Below are positions 9,718 to 18,769 of a stretch of DNA of 64,000 bases, one piece after another. The stretch is from Vibrio celticus (GTDB lineage Bacteria; Pseudomonadota; Gammaproteobacteria; Enterobacterales; Vibrionaceae): the NCBI RefSeq assembly GCF_024347335.1, contig NZ_AP025463.1, positions 2,108,001 to 2,172,000 of the forward strand, given 5' to 3'. The notes beneath the pieces were generated by a model. It searched no databases, was not told the DNA's origin, and saw only the letters and a program-made list of their open reading frames with translations. The stretch's first letter is position 1. The number at the start of each line of letters is the position of its first letter. The position numbers were made by a program, and so were the translations under genes.

Positions 9718-10067
9718 TGCCAACTCCGCACTCTAGCTACACTTCATGAACTGGAGCATAACAACAAATCCTGCCAACGCTTCCACAGAATCTATCACGC
9801 GTTAGGGACATTAATATGGTATCTAGTATATCGTACTGTTGCGAGCTTCTCTACAATTCAATCGCTAACACCAGTTATCAAAAGTAGACAAGTCTCTCAT
9901 TCCTATTACTCGCGTCAAAAAACAAAAAAAGATAACGTATATCTATGTAAGAATTAGCTTTTCTGTTTTCGACCTTAAAGTAGGTAGCTAGCGCTAATCA
10001 CGACTCTTTTCAATTCCGTTCATTATTCACTTCTAGCATGTTGGCTGTTCGCTTAAAACCTCTTCGG
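9718..10067. other. Intergenic region, nothing recognised
   Basis: About 350 bp between two minus-strand genes. It should contain the promoter of the PAS-GGDEF gene and the 3' end of the LysR transcript. I see no clear hairpin with a T run and no ORF with a ribosome site. Confidence 0.5.
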
Positions 10068-10952
10068 TTACTCATTCCAATCCGAAAAATAAGCGACTAA
10101 GAAGTCGATCGCTAACCGTGCTCTCTGGGGTAAAAAACGACGGTTTTGATATACGACCCAACTGCTGGTTCCCGCTCCCCAATACTCTTCAAGCACCGGG
10201 ACAAGCTTTCCATTAGTCAGACCGCCATTGAAACTGCTTTTGGGAAGGTAAACAACACCAAGCCCCTCTTCGCATGCTTTCAGTACTGCGCTCGAATTGT
10301 TACTGCGCCAGCGCCCATGCACTCGCACTGCATTTAACGGCTTGCCCTCTTTCTCAAATAGCCACTGATCACTGTTGGCGATAATGCAGCTGTGCAACTT
10401 CAACTGTTCAGGCTGTGTAGGAGAACCAAACTGATCGATGTAGTTCTGACTCGCGGCCGCTGCCATCGGGCGATCGACAAGCTTCCTTGCCACCAAACCC
10501 GAATCATCAAGTCGGCCATAACGAATCGCGAAATCAATACCATCTTCGATGAAGTTAACCATATTGGTATTGAAGTTCATTTCGATAGTCAGATCAGGAT
10601 GGTCTTTCGCAAATTCCATCAAAGCTGCTGCAACATGATTCTCTGCAAACGCACCCGCCGCACTGACACGTAAAGTACCGCTCAGCTGAGTCTGCTGAGA
10701 AGTCACTTGTTCGTTCGCTTGCTGAAGCCCAATGACCAAATCTCTACACTGCTGATAATAGGCGTGACCCGATTCGGTCAGGCTCACCATTCGTGTAGAG
10801 CGAGCAAGCAGTGCCACACCCACTCTCTCTTCTAACCTTGAAACTTGGCGACTGACATGACTGGTACTGCAACCCAGTTGTTTTGCTGCTGCAGAAAAGC
10901 CGTGACATTCGGCTACCGCAACAAACTCATTAATCCCTTCAAAGCTATCCAT
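10068..10952 (-). CDS. LysR-family transcriptional regulator
   Basis: 294 residues, the family's standard length. The winged helix-turn-helix occupies residues 1-60 (FVAVAECHGFSAAAKQLG, then STSHVSRQVSRLEERVG). A linker helix and the two-lobed effector domain follow (LRVSAAGAFAENHV, IDFAIRYGRLDDSGL). It is divergent from the DJ-1-like gene 11186-11860, the usual arrangement of a LysR regulator and its target, and a perfect 18-bp palindrome lies in the shared promoter region. The ligand is unknown. Confidence 0.92.
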   Translation of the reverse strand: MDSFEGINEFVAVAECHGFSAAAKQLGCSTSHVSRQVSRLEERVGVALLARSTRMVSLTESGHAYYQQCRDLVIGLQQANEQVTSQQTQLSGTLRVSAAGAFAENHVAAALMEFAKDHPDLTIEMNFNTNMVNFIEDGIDFAIRYGRLDDSGLVARKLVDRPMAAAASQNYIDQFGSPTQPEQLKLHSCIIANSDQWLFEKEGKPLNAVRVHGRWRSNNSSAVLKACEEGLGVVYLPKSSFNGGLTNGKLVPVLEEYWGAGTSSWVVYQNRRFLPQRARLAIDFLVAYFSDWNE

Positions 10953-11004
10953 ACTTCACCTGTTAACGTCTAACGAATTCACATTCGACTAATTCACATC
11001 TGAC

Positions 11005-11022
11005 TATTGCTATATAGCAATA
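11005..11022. promoter_or_regulatory. 18-bp perfect palindrome, candidate LysR operator
   Basis: TATTGCTAT followed by its exact reverse complement ATAGCAATA, in the 233-bp gap between the divergent LysR gene and its neighbour. The ATTGC-N6-GCAAT core resembles symmetric LysR half-sites. Binding is inferred from position. Confidence 0.55.
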
Positions 11023-11185
11023 ATGTTTTGCCTATTCGGCATATTATCACTCAAATGGTTTACTACTAGTATTACAGGTAACGAAACAGCGGTATCTCTA
11101 TTAAAAACACTGATGTCTGTCTTAAAAACGCGGATGTCTAAACAACGACGCTGAACCCCAACAAACGTGCTCAAAGGGACGAATC

Positions 11186-11860
11186 ATGAAAAAAATACTA
11201 ATACCTGTAACTAATCACGCAACATTAGGCGATACAGACCAAGCGAACGGGACTTACGCGCCTGAACTGACTCATGCTCTGAAAGAGATCATTGCTGCGG
11301 GTTTTGAGTACGACATCGCTTCTATCAAGGGTGGTAAAGGCCCGTTGTATGGAACCGATATTGAAGGGGATTCAGTAAACGCCGAGATCTTGACTGATGA
11401 TGATTTCCAGAACCGCATCAACAATACGATTCCTGTAAGCCAAATTAATGCAGAAAGCTACGATGCTATCTTCTACCCAGGTGGATTCGGCTTGCTTTCA
11501 GACCTAGCGACCAACGAGCAATTCGCAGCTATTGCGGCTAAACATTACGAAGATGGCGGTGTGATCGCATCAGTATGTCACGGCCCTGCGGCGCTGCTTC
11601 CGATTGTTCTGAGCAACGGTGAAAAATTACTAAGTTCTAAATCGGTGACTGGCTTTACACGTGAAGAAGAGATCGACTTTGGCACCATCAACGACATTCC
11701 ATTCCTACTGGAAGAGTCGCTTGCTCGCAGCGCTGCGCGTTTCAACAAAGTTCAGCCTTGGCAAGAACTTGTGATTGTTGATGAGCGAGTGATTACAGGC
11801 CAGAACCCAACCAGCGCACACGCTGTAGGTGCAGCTCTGGTTAAGCAGCTCTCTTATTAA
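11186..11860 (+). CDS. DJ-1/PfpI superfamily class I glutamine amidotransferase-like protein
   Basis: 224 residues, within the Hsp31/PfpI-like range. The nucleophile elbow reads ASVCHGPAAL (Cys about residue 131) and is preceded by YPGGFGLLSDL, with the conserved acidic residue near the N-terminal half. Relatives act as glyoxalase III / deglycase or as small-molecule hydratases; the substrate here is unknown. A good ribosome site (AAGGGA) precedes ATG 11186. It is divergent from a LysR regulator, which is the likely controller, for example in response to an electrophile. Confidence 0.88.
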   Translation: MKKILIPVTNHATLGDTDQANGTYAPELTHALKEIIAAGFEYDIASIKGGKGPLYGTDIEGDSVNAEILTDDDFQNRINNTIPVSQINAESYDAIFYPGGFGLLSDLATNEQFAAIAAKHYEDGGVIASVCHGPAALLPIVLSNGEKLLSSKSVTGFTREEEIDFGTINDIPFLLEESLARSAARFNKVQPWQELVIVDERVITGQNPTSAHAVGAALVKQLSY

Positions 11861-11936
11861 AATCAGTCTCTTAGCTAAATCAAGGGCTTAATCGAATCAC
11901 TGGCGTTACGCAAATAAGTAATAAGCGCGGTGAAAC

Positions 11937-11988
11937 AAAAAAGAGCATACTTACACCTCAATATTCATGAGAGAAGTATGCTCTTTTC
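11937..11988. terminator. Bidirectional rho-independent terminator
   Basis: Fourteen-pair perfect stem (11939-11952 with 11974-11987), A-rich on the left and T-rich on the right. It lies between the converging DJ-1-like gene and the desulfurase-fold gene. Confidence 0.9.
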
Positions 11989-12016
11989 TAATTCTGTCGC
12001 TATTAAGTGCTAGTGG

Positions 12017-13252
12017 CTAGTTACTTCGCAAGATCCCTTCAAGCACATTGAACAGCAAGTCGATCTCTTCAATCGAGTTGTAATGCATACAACCAATACG
12101 CACCACGCCCTGCTCTTCGATACCCAGCTGCTTCACCAAACCTAGCGCGTAGAAGTGACCATTCCACACACAGATATTATGCTCACCCAGCTTCTTGGCG
12201 ATGAACTCTGGAGAATGGTTTTCAAAGGTAACCGCAAAGGTTGGCGTTCTTAGGTTCGAGTCAAACTCGGTTTTTCCATAAAGCTTTGCCCCTTCAAGAT
12301 CAGACAAGCGTTTAAGGAAGTACTCACTAAGTTGGCTCTCGTGCTTATTATACAGCGCGTAGCTTTGCTCTAAACGAGAACGCAATGAGTCGGTTGGATC
12401 ACCGAACTGCGCTAAGTAATCGACCGCTGCAATCACACCGGCAAGGCCTTCAAAACTTTGCGTACCTGTTTCAAAACGACCTGGGCCGATATTGGTTGCA
12501 GGCTCTACCTTGTAAGGTTTTAACGTGTGTAGCCATTGAGGTGCAACATAAGCAATGCCCACATGCGGGCCGAAGAACTTATAAGCTGAGCACGCTAAGA
12601 AATCACAATTCAGTTGCTGAACATCAATCAAATGATGCGGCGCGTAATGCACGGCATCGACATAAACCTGAGCACCATGCTGATGTGCAAGCTCAATAAC
12701 TTTTGCCATGTCGACAATAGAGCCCGTCGTATTCGAGGCAAACGTCACCGCGACAAGCTTGGTTTTCTCGTTAAGCAGCGATTCAAAATGCGCCATATCC
12801 AAACTGCAATCTGATTCGTCTACACGAACTTGGCGAACAATCGCACCTTTGTCGTCTGCCGCTTGCTGCCAGCTCGATACATTCGAATAATGATCTAAAG
12901 CCGTGACGATAACTTCATCGCCCTCTTTCCAATCTCGGCTGATCGCTCGGCTAAGTTGGAAGGTCAGCGATGTCATGTTCGCACCGAACACAACGTTGCC
13001 AGAAGACTCCGCATTAAGCAGTGCTTGCGCCGCTTCTCGCGCTTGCTGCATTAAGCTTGTGGTCTTTTGGCTAGAAAAGTAGTGCCCACCTAGGTTTGAA
13101 TTGAAATGCCCTAGGTATTCGGTCATTGAAGCTAAAACATTCTCAGGCACCTGAGAGCCACCCGGCCCATCAAAGAAAGTGACTGGCTTGCCATTATGAT
13201 ATTGGCCTAACGCGCTAAACTGTTGGCGCACATCATTAAGAGTGAAGGACAT
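12017..13252 (-). CDS. Cysteine-desulfurase-like PLP enzyme (class V aminotransferase, VC1184-type)
   Basis: 411 residues from ATG 13252, which has AAGGA eight bases upstream; the in-frame ATG at 13261 sits against that site. Fold-type I class V aminotransferase features are clear: the PLP lysine lies in CSAYKFFGPHVG, the phosphate/aspartate region is VYVDAVHYAPH, and SNTTGSIVD is present. At the place where SufS/CsdA enzymes carry the catalytic cysteine loop, this protein reads VWNGHFYALGL with no cysteine. Genuine desulfurase activity is therefore doubtful, and an aminotransferase, lyase or racemase role is more likely. It overlaps the 3' end of the dioxygenase gene by 17 bp, so the two are translationally coupled. 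Confidence 0.85.
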   Translation of the reverse strand: MSFTLNDVRQQFSALGQYHNGKPVTFFDGPGGSQVPENVLASMTEYLGHFNSNLGGHYFSSQKTTSLMQQAREAAQALLNAESSGNVVFGANMTSLTFQLSRAISRDWKEGDEVIVTALDHYSNVSSWQQAADDKGAIVRQVRVDESDCSLDMAHFESLLNEKTKLVAVTFASNTTGSIVDMAKVIELAHQHGAQVYVDAVHYAPHHLIDVQQLNCDFLACSAYKFFGPHVGIAYVAPQWLHTLKPYKVEPATNIGPGRFETGTQSFEGLAGVIAAVDYLAQFGDPTDSLRSRLEQSYALYNKHESQLSEYFLKRLSDLEGAKLYGKTEFDSNLRTPTFAVTFENHSPEFIAKKLGEHNICVWNGHFYALGLVKQLGIEEQGVVRIGCMHYNSIEEIDLLFNVLEGILRSN

Positions 13253-13892
13253 TGCGCGCATCCTTAGCCGTTAATACAAACACATCCATGTAGCCCATCT
13301 CGCCATGGTCTATGGTACGAATCGGTTGTGCATTGTGCCAAAGCTTACTATCAGCAAGCATTGCCACTTCGCCATCGCCTAACACTTTTCTGAAGAACGG
13401 TGCTTCGTGGCTATCTTGATAAAGCATCACTTCACCACCAACGATGTTGTGACGAGTAACACCAATGATCGCGATGTGGTCGAAGCCGTCTTGGTGAACA
13501 CCTTCTGGTGCAACCTGAGTTTCTTCAAAAATAGCGGCAATGCGGATTTGATGGATTTCGATTTCTTGTCCGTCTTCAAGCCCGTTGGTTTCAATAAACA
13601 GTTCACACATCTCTTGCATGCCTTCGCTGCTTAGGATTTGTGCTTCAATCGGCTCGAACTGACGAACAACGTCACCTTGAAAGTGATTAATGTCTTCAGA
13701 CTGAACAAAGTTATGTTTGTCTAGCTCAACGACTTGTCCATTACTGAATTCAACCACTGAGTACCTTCTCAATCGGAACTGGCCATCTGCATGCTCTGTG
13801 CTTGGTAGCTTAGAGAATGAAGGTGACAACTCCTTAACTGCATGGTTACTGAGGTGGGTAATATGTAGGGTATTTTCGTGAGCATGTAACAT
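13236..13892 (-). CDS. 2OG-Fe dioxygenase family protein (PF10014-like)
   Basis: 218 residues. Iron ligands are visible: HxD in PEGVHQDGFDH and the distal His in SKLWHNAQPI, followed by conserved RTIDHGEMGYMDVF. This matches the small 2OG-Fe dioxygenase family that includes free-amino-acid hydroxylases such as isoleucine 4-hydroxylase. Start ATG 13892 has AAGGAG six bases upstream; the adjacent ATG 13895 is the alternative. It is the first gene of an operon with the overlapping PLP enzyme, which suggests hydroxylation of an amino acid followed by PLP chemistry on it. That pathway is inference. Confidence 0.8.
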   Translation of the reverse strand: MLHAHENTLHITHLSNHAVKELSPSFSKLPSTEHADGQFRLRRYSVVEFSNGQVVELDKHNFVQSEDINHFQGDVVRQFEPIEAQILSSEGMQEMCELFIETNGLEDGQEIEIHQIRIAAIFEETQVAPEGVHQDGFDHIAIIGVTRHNIVGGEVMLYQDSHEAPFFRKVLGDGEVAMLADSKLWHNAQPIRTIDHGEMGYMDVFVLTAKDARNVLHS

Positions 13893-13895
13893 CAT

Positions 13896-14625
13896 CGACT
13901 CCTTAATGATTGTTAATTAACTTTCGATATTTAACGTTTTATTTACATAAAGGATACTTGAAGATCTTGCCAAATCAACATTAAACAATCATTTATCCCG
14001 TCAGATTTAATAATTCAGACACTAAATCCAATCTAGAAATAAAAAGCAGTGTATAACACCAGAATAAAAGATGACCAACTCTTAAAACTAGCACACTCCA
14101 CTAGCCAGTTATAAATACCTACAAATTTAAATTTAACGATATTATCAACTACCAAGCCAGGTTTCATATTGTGCCAGCCCTTGCCCTTTAATACGCCAGC
14201 CTCCTTGCATGAACTCAAGCACCACGCTCGCCATCATTCATTTCTATGCTTTTGCACAACGAAATACGACCTACCTATCAATTGGCAAGCTATTGATTAT
14301 TTACACAACAAACTGAAATTGGTTAATTTATGAGTACGCCAGAAACCAAACGCCTTTGCTTGCGCGTCTGGAACAGGTCGAGTTCGGGGGGAACTCGGCC
14401 GCCCTCAAATCAATTTGCTTTTTTGAGGGAGCGAGTTGATTGTTCTCTCAGTTTCGAAAGTGCTTGAAGTAGGATGTTGCGGGTGGGATTTGCTCATTCG
14501 TATCTGAAAGCCTGAGCATGAAGCATTTGAAATCGGACATAGTTACGGATGTAACATCTAGACAGAGGCATATGTTTACAAATGCAAGGCGTCCTTCCTT
14601 AACACGTTTATGCCCCGAAGTGTAT
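13896..14625. other. Long AT-rich intergenic region
   Basis: About 730 bp between the dioxygenase start and the first IS110 element. It contains the dioxygenase promoter and short hairpins (GAGTTC/GAACTC near 14380, and CCCTCAAA/TTTGAGGG near 14402-14430). I find no ORF with both a ribosome site and sensible composition. Confidence 0.5.
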
Positions 14626-15946
14626 ATGGAATCCACGTATTTACAAAGCGACGAACCATAAAAGTTAAGATGCGGTCGTATATTCGGTTTCTGTTGGGGG
14701 AGCTACCCCCTAACCTTTGATGTTTGCGCACCTACTGACCTATTCAGTTAGGCAGTTTTAGAAAACATTACACTTCGGTCAGGTTCTCAGTAGGTTGGTC
14801 TTACCTATTATGCATCATCATTTTGTAAAATTTGGTACTGCGTTAAACTTAAACTGTTGCTGGTATTGATTGATATTTTGTCTCATAGCGAAGCATTGCC
14901 CACGCGGTTCTAACCGTCTTATTTGCTAATGCAATACAGGCTCGTTTAAAGCCAATCCTCTTGACCAGTTCAATTAACCAAGCCTGTTTCTGGGTAGTAG
15001 GAATTTCAGGAAGTCTAGCAAGATAGGACATCGCACCTAAGTAGAGTAATGAGCGTAGATCTTTTACTCCACCAGTTTTGTTAATCCCAAGCATTATAGT
15101 TTTACCACCAGAGCTATGTTGTTTTGGAGTTAAGCCAACGAACGCTGAGGCTTGCCGACCATTTTTAAACTGATCGCCATTGCCTAATGTGACATACAGC
15201 ATTGACGCTGTTGTTTCAGCTATCCCTTCTAACTCCATTAACCTACGACATGGTTCAATCTGTCGAGTAAGAGCGTTTTTGGTTTTTTCTAACTTCTTCA
15301 ACTCTGATTTTAGATTGAGGTATTGTTGCCACATCATTGTAATCGTTGTAGCCAATGGTGCTGGCATTTCGGCCTGTCCATCAAGGACTGAGGTAACTGA
15401 TTTTTTTAGACCGATTTCTCCTTTAGCATTAACAACACCATACTCAAGAATGACCGCACGAATATGCTGGCCTATGGAAACCATAGAACGAGTTAATAAC
15501 TGACGACTTGTTTCAAGAGAATGAAGTCCTTGCTGGTCAATTGTTTTGGGCTTACTGTACTTAAGACCAATTTGTAGTGCGGCATTCGCTACAGCTAACG
15601 CATCATTCGCGTCAGTTTTATGACCTTCAAGATAGCCTTTGACTTTCTTTGGGTTAATGATTCGTACATCGTGACTAAACCGTTCAGCGAAACGTCCCCA
15701 ATAATGGCAGCTAGCACATCCTTCAACAGCCACAATAGAAGGCTTAGCCGTTGCCAAAAATTCTTTTAGTTTTTGCCTGCTCATAGCTTTGTTACTCAGT
15801 AGTTCTCCATGGATACTGATATGACAAACTTGAAAGACATTTTTCGCTAGGTCTATACCGATCACGTTACTATTTAGCATGCTGGAAGCCTCATTATTAA
15901 ACACCTTGGCTAAAGTGTAGTTAGCCGCGGAGAGAGTGGATTCCAT
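14626..15946 (-). mobile_element. IS110-family (IS1111-like) insertion sequence, copy A
   Basis: Subterminal 11-bp inverted repeats ATGGAATCCAC (14626-14636) and GTGGATTCCAT (15936-15946) bound one intact transposase gene. The non-coding 220 bp at the transposase 3' end closely matches copy B at 20017-21339, including AAAAGTTAAGATGCGGTCG. Exact ends lie within a few bases of the repeats, as in IS1111-group elements; no target duplication is visible. Confidence 0.8.
14849..15880 (-). CDS. IS110-family transposase (intact)
   Basis: 343 residues from ATG 15880, which aligns with the start of the copy B transposase; the longer in-frame start lies in the IS end. The N-terminal DEDD RuvC-like domain shows GIDLAKNVFQV, VEGCASCHYWG and HKTDANDALAVANAA. 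The C-terminal Tnp_IS116/110 domain has LEGIAETTASMLY and SAFVGLTPKQHSSGG with the conserved serine. There is no frameshift, unlike the related copy B. Confidence 0.92.
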   Translation of the reverse strand: MLNSNVIGIDLAKNVFQVCHISIHGELLSNKAMSRQKLKEFLATAKPSIVAVEGCASCHYWGRFAERFSHDVRIINPKKVKGYLEGHKTDANDALAVANAALQIGLKYSKPKTIDQQGLHSLETSRQLLTRSMVSIGQHIRAVILEYGVVNAKGEIGLKKSVTSVLDGQAEMPAPLATTITMMWQQYLNLKSELKKLEKTKNALTRQIEPCRRLMELEGIAETTASMLYVTLGNGDQFKNGRQASAFVGLTPKQHSSGGKTIMLGINKTGGVKDLRSLLYLGAMSYLARLPEIPTTQKQAWLIELVKRIGFKRACIALANKTVRTAWAMLRYETKYQSIPATV

Positions 15947-16025
15947 ACATCATTTAAGACGTATGTTTTTGTTGATAAGCTTTGGTTATGATTTCCGGCT
16001 CTAGATAGCGAAATCCAGAAACAAC

Positions 16026-16057
16026 AAAGGGCTAGAAATTACTTTTCTAGCCCTTTT
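16026..16057. terminator. Bidirectional rho-independent terminator
   Basis: Thirteen-pair stem (16026-16038 with 16044-16056) enclosing TTACT. It lies about 90 bp beyond the stop of the minus-strand phosphoesterase gene. Confidence 0.75.
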
Positions 16058-16145
16058 ATATGGCAATCCCGATGTTACGTGAAACTCATCCCTGCTTGTT
16101 GCCTAATTAACTTATTGCGATGAGGTTTGAAATCGTATTACTTGC

Positions 16146-18140
16146 TTATTGTTTCATCAGCACAAGCTCGGCATCATCATGCAACACCGCCCAAAATGCA
16201 TGCTTATCCTCGTCATAACCTACGATATAGTCATCAGAGTTGCATCCAGTGTCGGACATAGTTAACGCTTCAAGGAAGCTTTCGTCATAGGCTTCATTGA
16301 TAATACATTCAGCCGAAGACATGGCTTGCCATTGATCAGCTAGTTTGATGTGCAAAGCGACGCTGTCTAAGCTTTCCAATTCGGGTAAGTCAAATTCAAT
16401 GGCGTAGCTGACCGCTGCCTGTTTCGTTATATCCCACTCTTTGGTCGCATGGCTTGGTAAATTAAGCTCTACTGGTTTTTCCCAGTCGTTTTCAGCGGTT
16501 TTGACACCATCATCCACCTCAATGTCGAGCTCACCACCATTTGCATTTTGGTAAGTTCCTGTATGTGTTGTCATCCCTGAGATCACTAAGATATCCGACA
16601 GCATATCTGACGAAGTTTGGTGATCCCAGCTTAAGGTCACGTGCTTTTTCATGTCCATAGAAGTCACAGGAATGATAAAGTTATTTTCATTACTCCCATC
16701 TTGCAGTACACGCTCTTTTGCATTGAAATTAGGTGACCATGCGGCATGCCCTTGATAAAGGTAATTGTGTGCTCGAGCCCAAAAAGCACTCGGATCTTCC
16801 GCGCGTTTGTCTTTGTTCCAGCCCATAGTTCGTTCGACATTTTGAATGCGGTTATAAAGTTGATTTTCTCCGCCTAAAATTCGAGCATAAAGCTGGTTTG
16901 AGTCGATACAAGGGGCTGTTCTAAATGAGTAATCATGGCCGTCCGGTCGGGCATCTCCGGTCTCAATCTTGGCCGCAATCGTTGTTGCATCAACGATTTT
17001 CTCACACCGGTTTGTTGTGCGGTCGAACATATCGATCATGATCCAATCAGGGTTCTGTAACTCTTGAGGGCCTTGTTCATTCGTTTCTACGGTGTGCGGG
17101 GCAGCAAACGATTCGTAACGAATGCGGTTTCCATCGATAGAATATTGCGCGGCATTAACATCTAAATGATATGAGGTGTCATTGTCTAAGGTACCCATTT
17201 TCATCTGAATAATGTTTTGTACAAAATCACGTTCGCCATATCGGAAATCATAGCCCTTATAAGATGCATTTCCTGCTATAACTTGCGTGTAAATAGGTAG
17301 GCGATAGTTACCACCAGTTGGAGTCGACCCTTGCGGTATTAGGTATTCTGGTGCGTTAATCGTTGAACGCTGGTATAGGTGCTCATGACCTTGATTCCAA
17401 ATGACATCATTTTGGAAGAAGAACTCTCTAATTTCATCCCAAGATTCCTCAAGCATTTGCCCTCGAACATCTGATTTGTTGCCTTCCACAATCAGCTCTC
17501 GCGTTTGTCCGTATTTTGCACCGACAAGGCCATCGTGACTGCTAATAAAAACATGTTCAACATCATCACGATGCTCATTGACCACTTGTTTTATCCATTC
17601 AAATGCGAAAGCAAGCTCCCAGTAGGAAATTTGAATTAATAATGCGTTATCGCGTTTAACGTAATAGTTTACCCACTCTTTTTTAGGTTGGTGTACCGCA
17701 TCTTCAGGAATGAACTCTGACATGTAGTCAATCCAATCAATTGTAAAACTGAACGATTCTTCATGGTTACCCATGAGCGGTAAAAACTCGATGCCTTTTG
17801 CTTGGTATTCGCGAGCAATCGACGTCCAGCTTTCAAACTCGGTTTTTGTGCCTTTATCGACCAAATCACCTACGGCAATAACCACATCCACGTTATTTTC
17901 CAAATGCTTGTCGAGTACAGCTCTCATTGCATGCTCTGCGACTAGGACACCGTCTGCTTGAGTATCAGGCAGAATACCGACTTTGAGCTGAGGTTGAGGA
18001 ATAGAAGTGGAAGGTGAGTTAGAGTTTGAGTTGCAACCGGTAAGTACGCCCGCAATTAACAGAGGTAAAAGTAGTTTCTTCACAATAAAATTTACTATAT
18101 AAAAATCCAAAAGAAGTATAATAAAAATAAAATATTTCAT
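16146..18140 (-). CDS. Calcineurin-like metallophosphoesterase lipoprotein
   Basis: 664 residues as drawn from ATG 18140. An internal GTG at 18083 gives a cleaner lipoprotein signal (VKKLLLPLLIAGVLTGC), but neither start has a strong ribosome site. The lipobox LTGC is followed by a Ser/Asn-rich spacer. The metallophosphoesterase core then shows VGILPDTQ, VIAVGDLVDKG, LPLMGNHEES and the late NQGHEHLYQR, which supply the two-metal ligands. About 350 further residues form a beta-rich C-terminal region I do not recognise. It is likely exported and anchored to the outer membrane, acting on extracellular phosphoesters; the substrate is unknown. Confidence 0.82.
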   Translation of the reverse strand: MKYFIFIILLLDFYIVNFIVKKLLLPLLIAGVLTGCNSNSNSPSTSIPQPQLKVGILPDTQADGVLVAEHAMRAVLDKHLENNVDVVIAVGDLVDKGTKTEFESWTSIAREYQAKGIEFLPLMGNHEESFSFTIDWIDYMSEFIPEDAVHQPKKEWVNYYVKRDNALLIQISYWELAFAFEWIKQVVNEHRDDVEHVFISSHDGLVGAKYGQTRELIVEGNKSDVRGQMLEESWDEIREFFFQNDVIWNQGHEHLYQRSTINAPEYLIPQGSTPTGGNYRLPIYTQVIAGNASYKGYDFRYGERDFVQNIIQMKMGTLDNDTSYHLDVNAAQYSIDGNRIRYESFAAPHTVETNEQGPQELQNPDWIMIDMFDRTTNRCEKIVDATTIAAKIETGDARPDGHDYSFRTAPCIDSNQLYARILGGENQLYNRIQNVERTMGWNKDKRAEDPSAFWARAHNYLYQGHAAWSPNFNAKERVLQDGSNENNFIIPVTSMDMKKHVTLSWDHQTSSDMLSDILVISGMTTHTGTYQNANGGELDIEVDDGVKTAENDWEKPVELNLPSHATKEWDITKQAAVSYAIEFDLPELESLDSVALHIKLADQWQAMSSAECIINEAYDESFLEALTMSDTGCNSDDYIVGYDEDKHAFWAVLHDDAELVLMKQ

Positions 18141-18769
18141 CCAAGCTCATATTTTATTAATCTTATATTTCAAAGTGATAGATGTGAGTTATACTTTATA
18201 TTGGCGCTCGCTGATTTCCTGATGATTCACCTGAAGAGGTTCTTCAAGCTTGATCAATACGGTGGTTTTTTTTGATACATTTTGTCGCGCCAGCTGAATG
18301 GGGATTTTTCCATTCTTGACTTGGAATTTGCCCCATTATTGGTTTCGCCAAAAAAACCACGCTATCGATTGAGTGAATTTTGACCAAATATAACTAATCT
18401 GACACCCAAAACTCACAAAGTACGAAAAATGGGGGGCATTGTGCTATTCTTGCCCCAAATGAACACGCTGATTTTTGCATTATAAATCGCTCTGAAATCG
18501 TTATAAACTTTTAAGACAGTATGGAATTGTATCGCTTGATTAAGCGTCTAAAATCTTAGCTAAAAGCGTTTGACGTGCTTTAAGGGCTGTTTCTGATAGG
18601 AAACCCACAGATTTTACATAATAGGAATAATCGACACCTAATAATCTGTAGCTACAGATTGTTAGGTGTTGTACATCATTTAGTGGAGAATGATTAGGTT
18701 TCGGATTAGAAATCGATATGTTCATACAACAAAGCTGTAGTGCTGCATAAATTAACGAGGTCGTATTAA
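18141..18769. other. Intergenic region with a large palindrome
   Basis: About 630 bp between the divergent phosphoesterase and chemoreceptor genes. No convincing ORF. The notable feature is the 36-bp palindrome at 18634-18669. Confidence 0.6.
18634..18669. promoter_or_regulatory. 36-bp near-perfect palindrome upstream of the CZB chemoreceptor
   Basis: Arms of 18 bases pair throughout, with one G-T pair, centred on AGCT at 18650-18653. There is no T run on either strand, so a terminator is unlikely. It ends 100 bp upstream of the ATG at 18770 and could be an operator, a cruciform or a leader hairpin. Confidence 0.55.

Noticed and set aside
14033..14636. Two minus-strand frames of about 60 codons before IS110 copy A
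   Set aside because: No ribosome sites, unusual composition, and one runs into the IS end.
15881..15946. Longer start of the IS110 copy A transposase
   Set aside because: The ATG lies in the terminal repeat, and copy B begins at the position equivalent to 15880.
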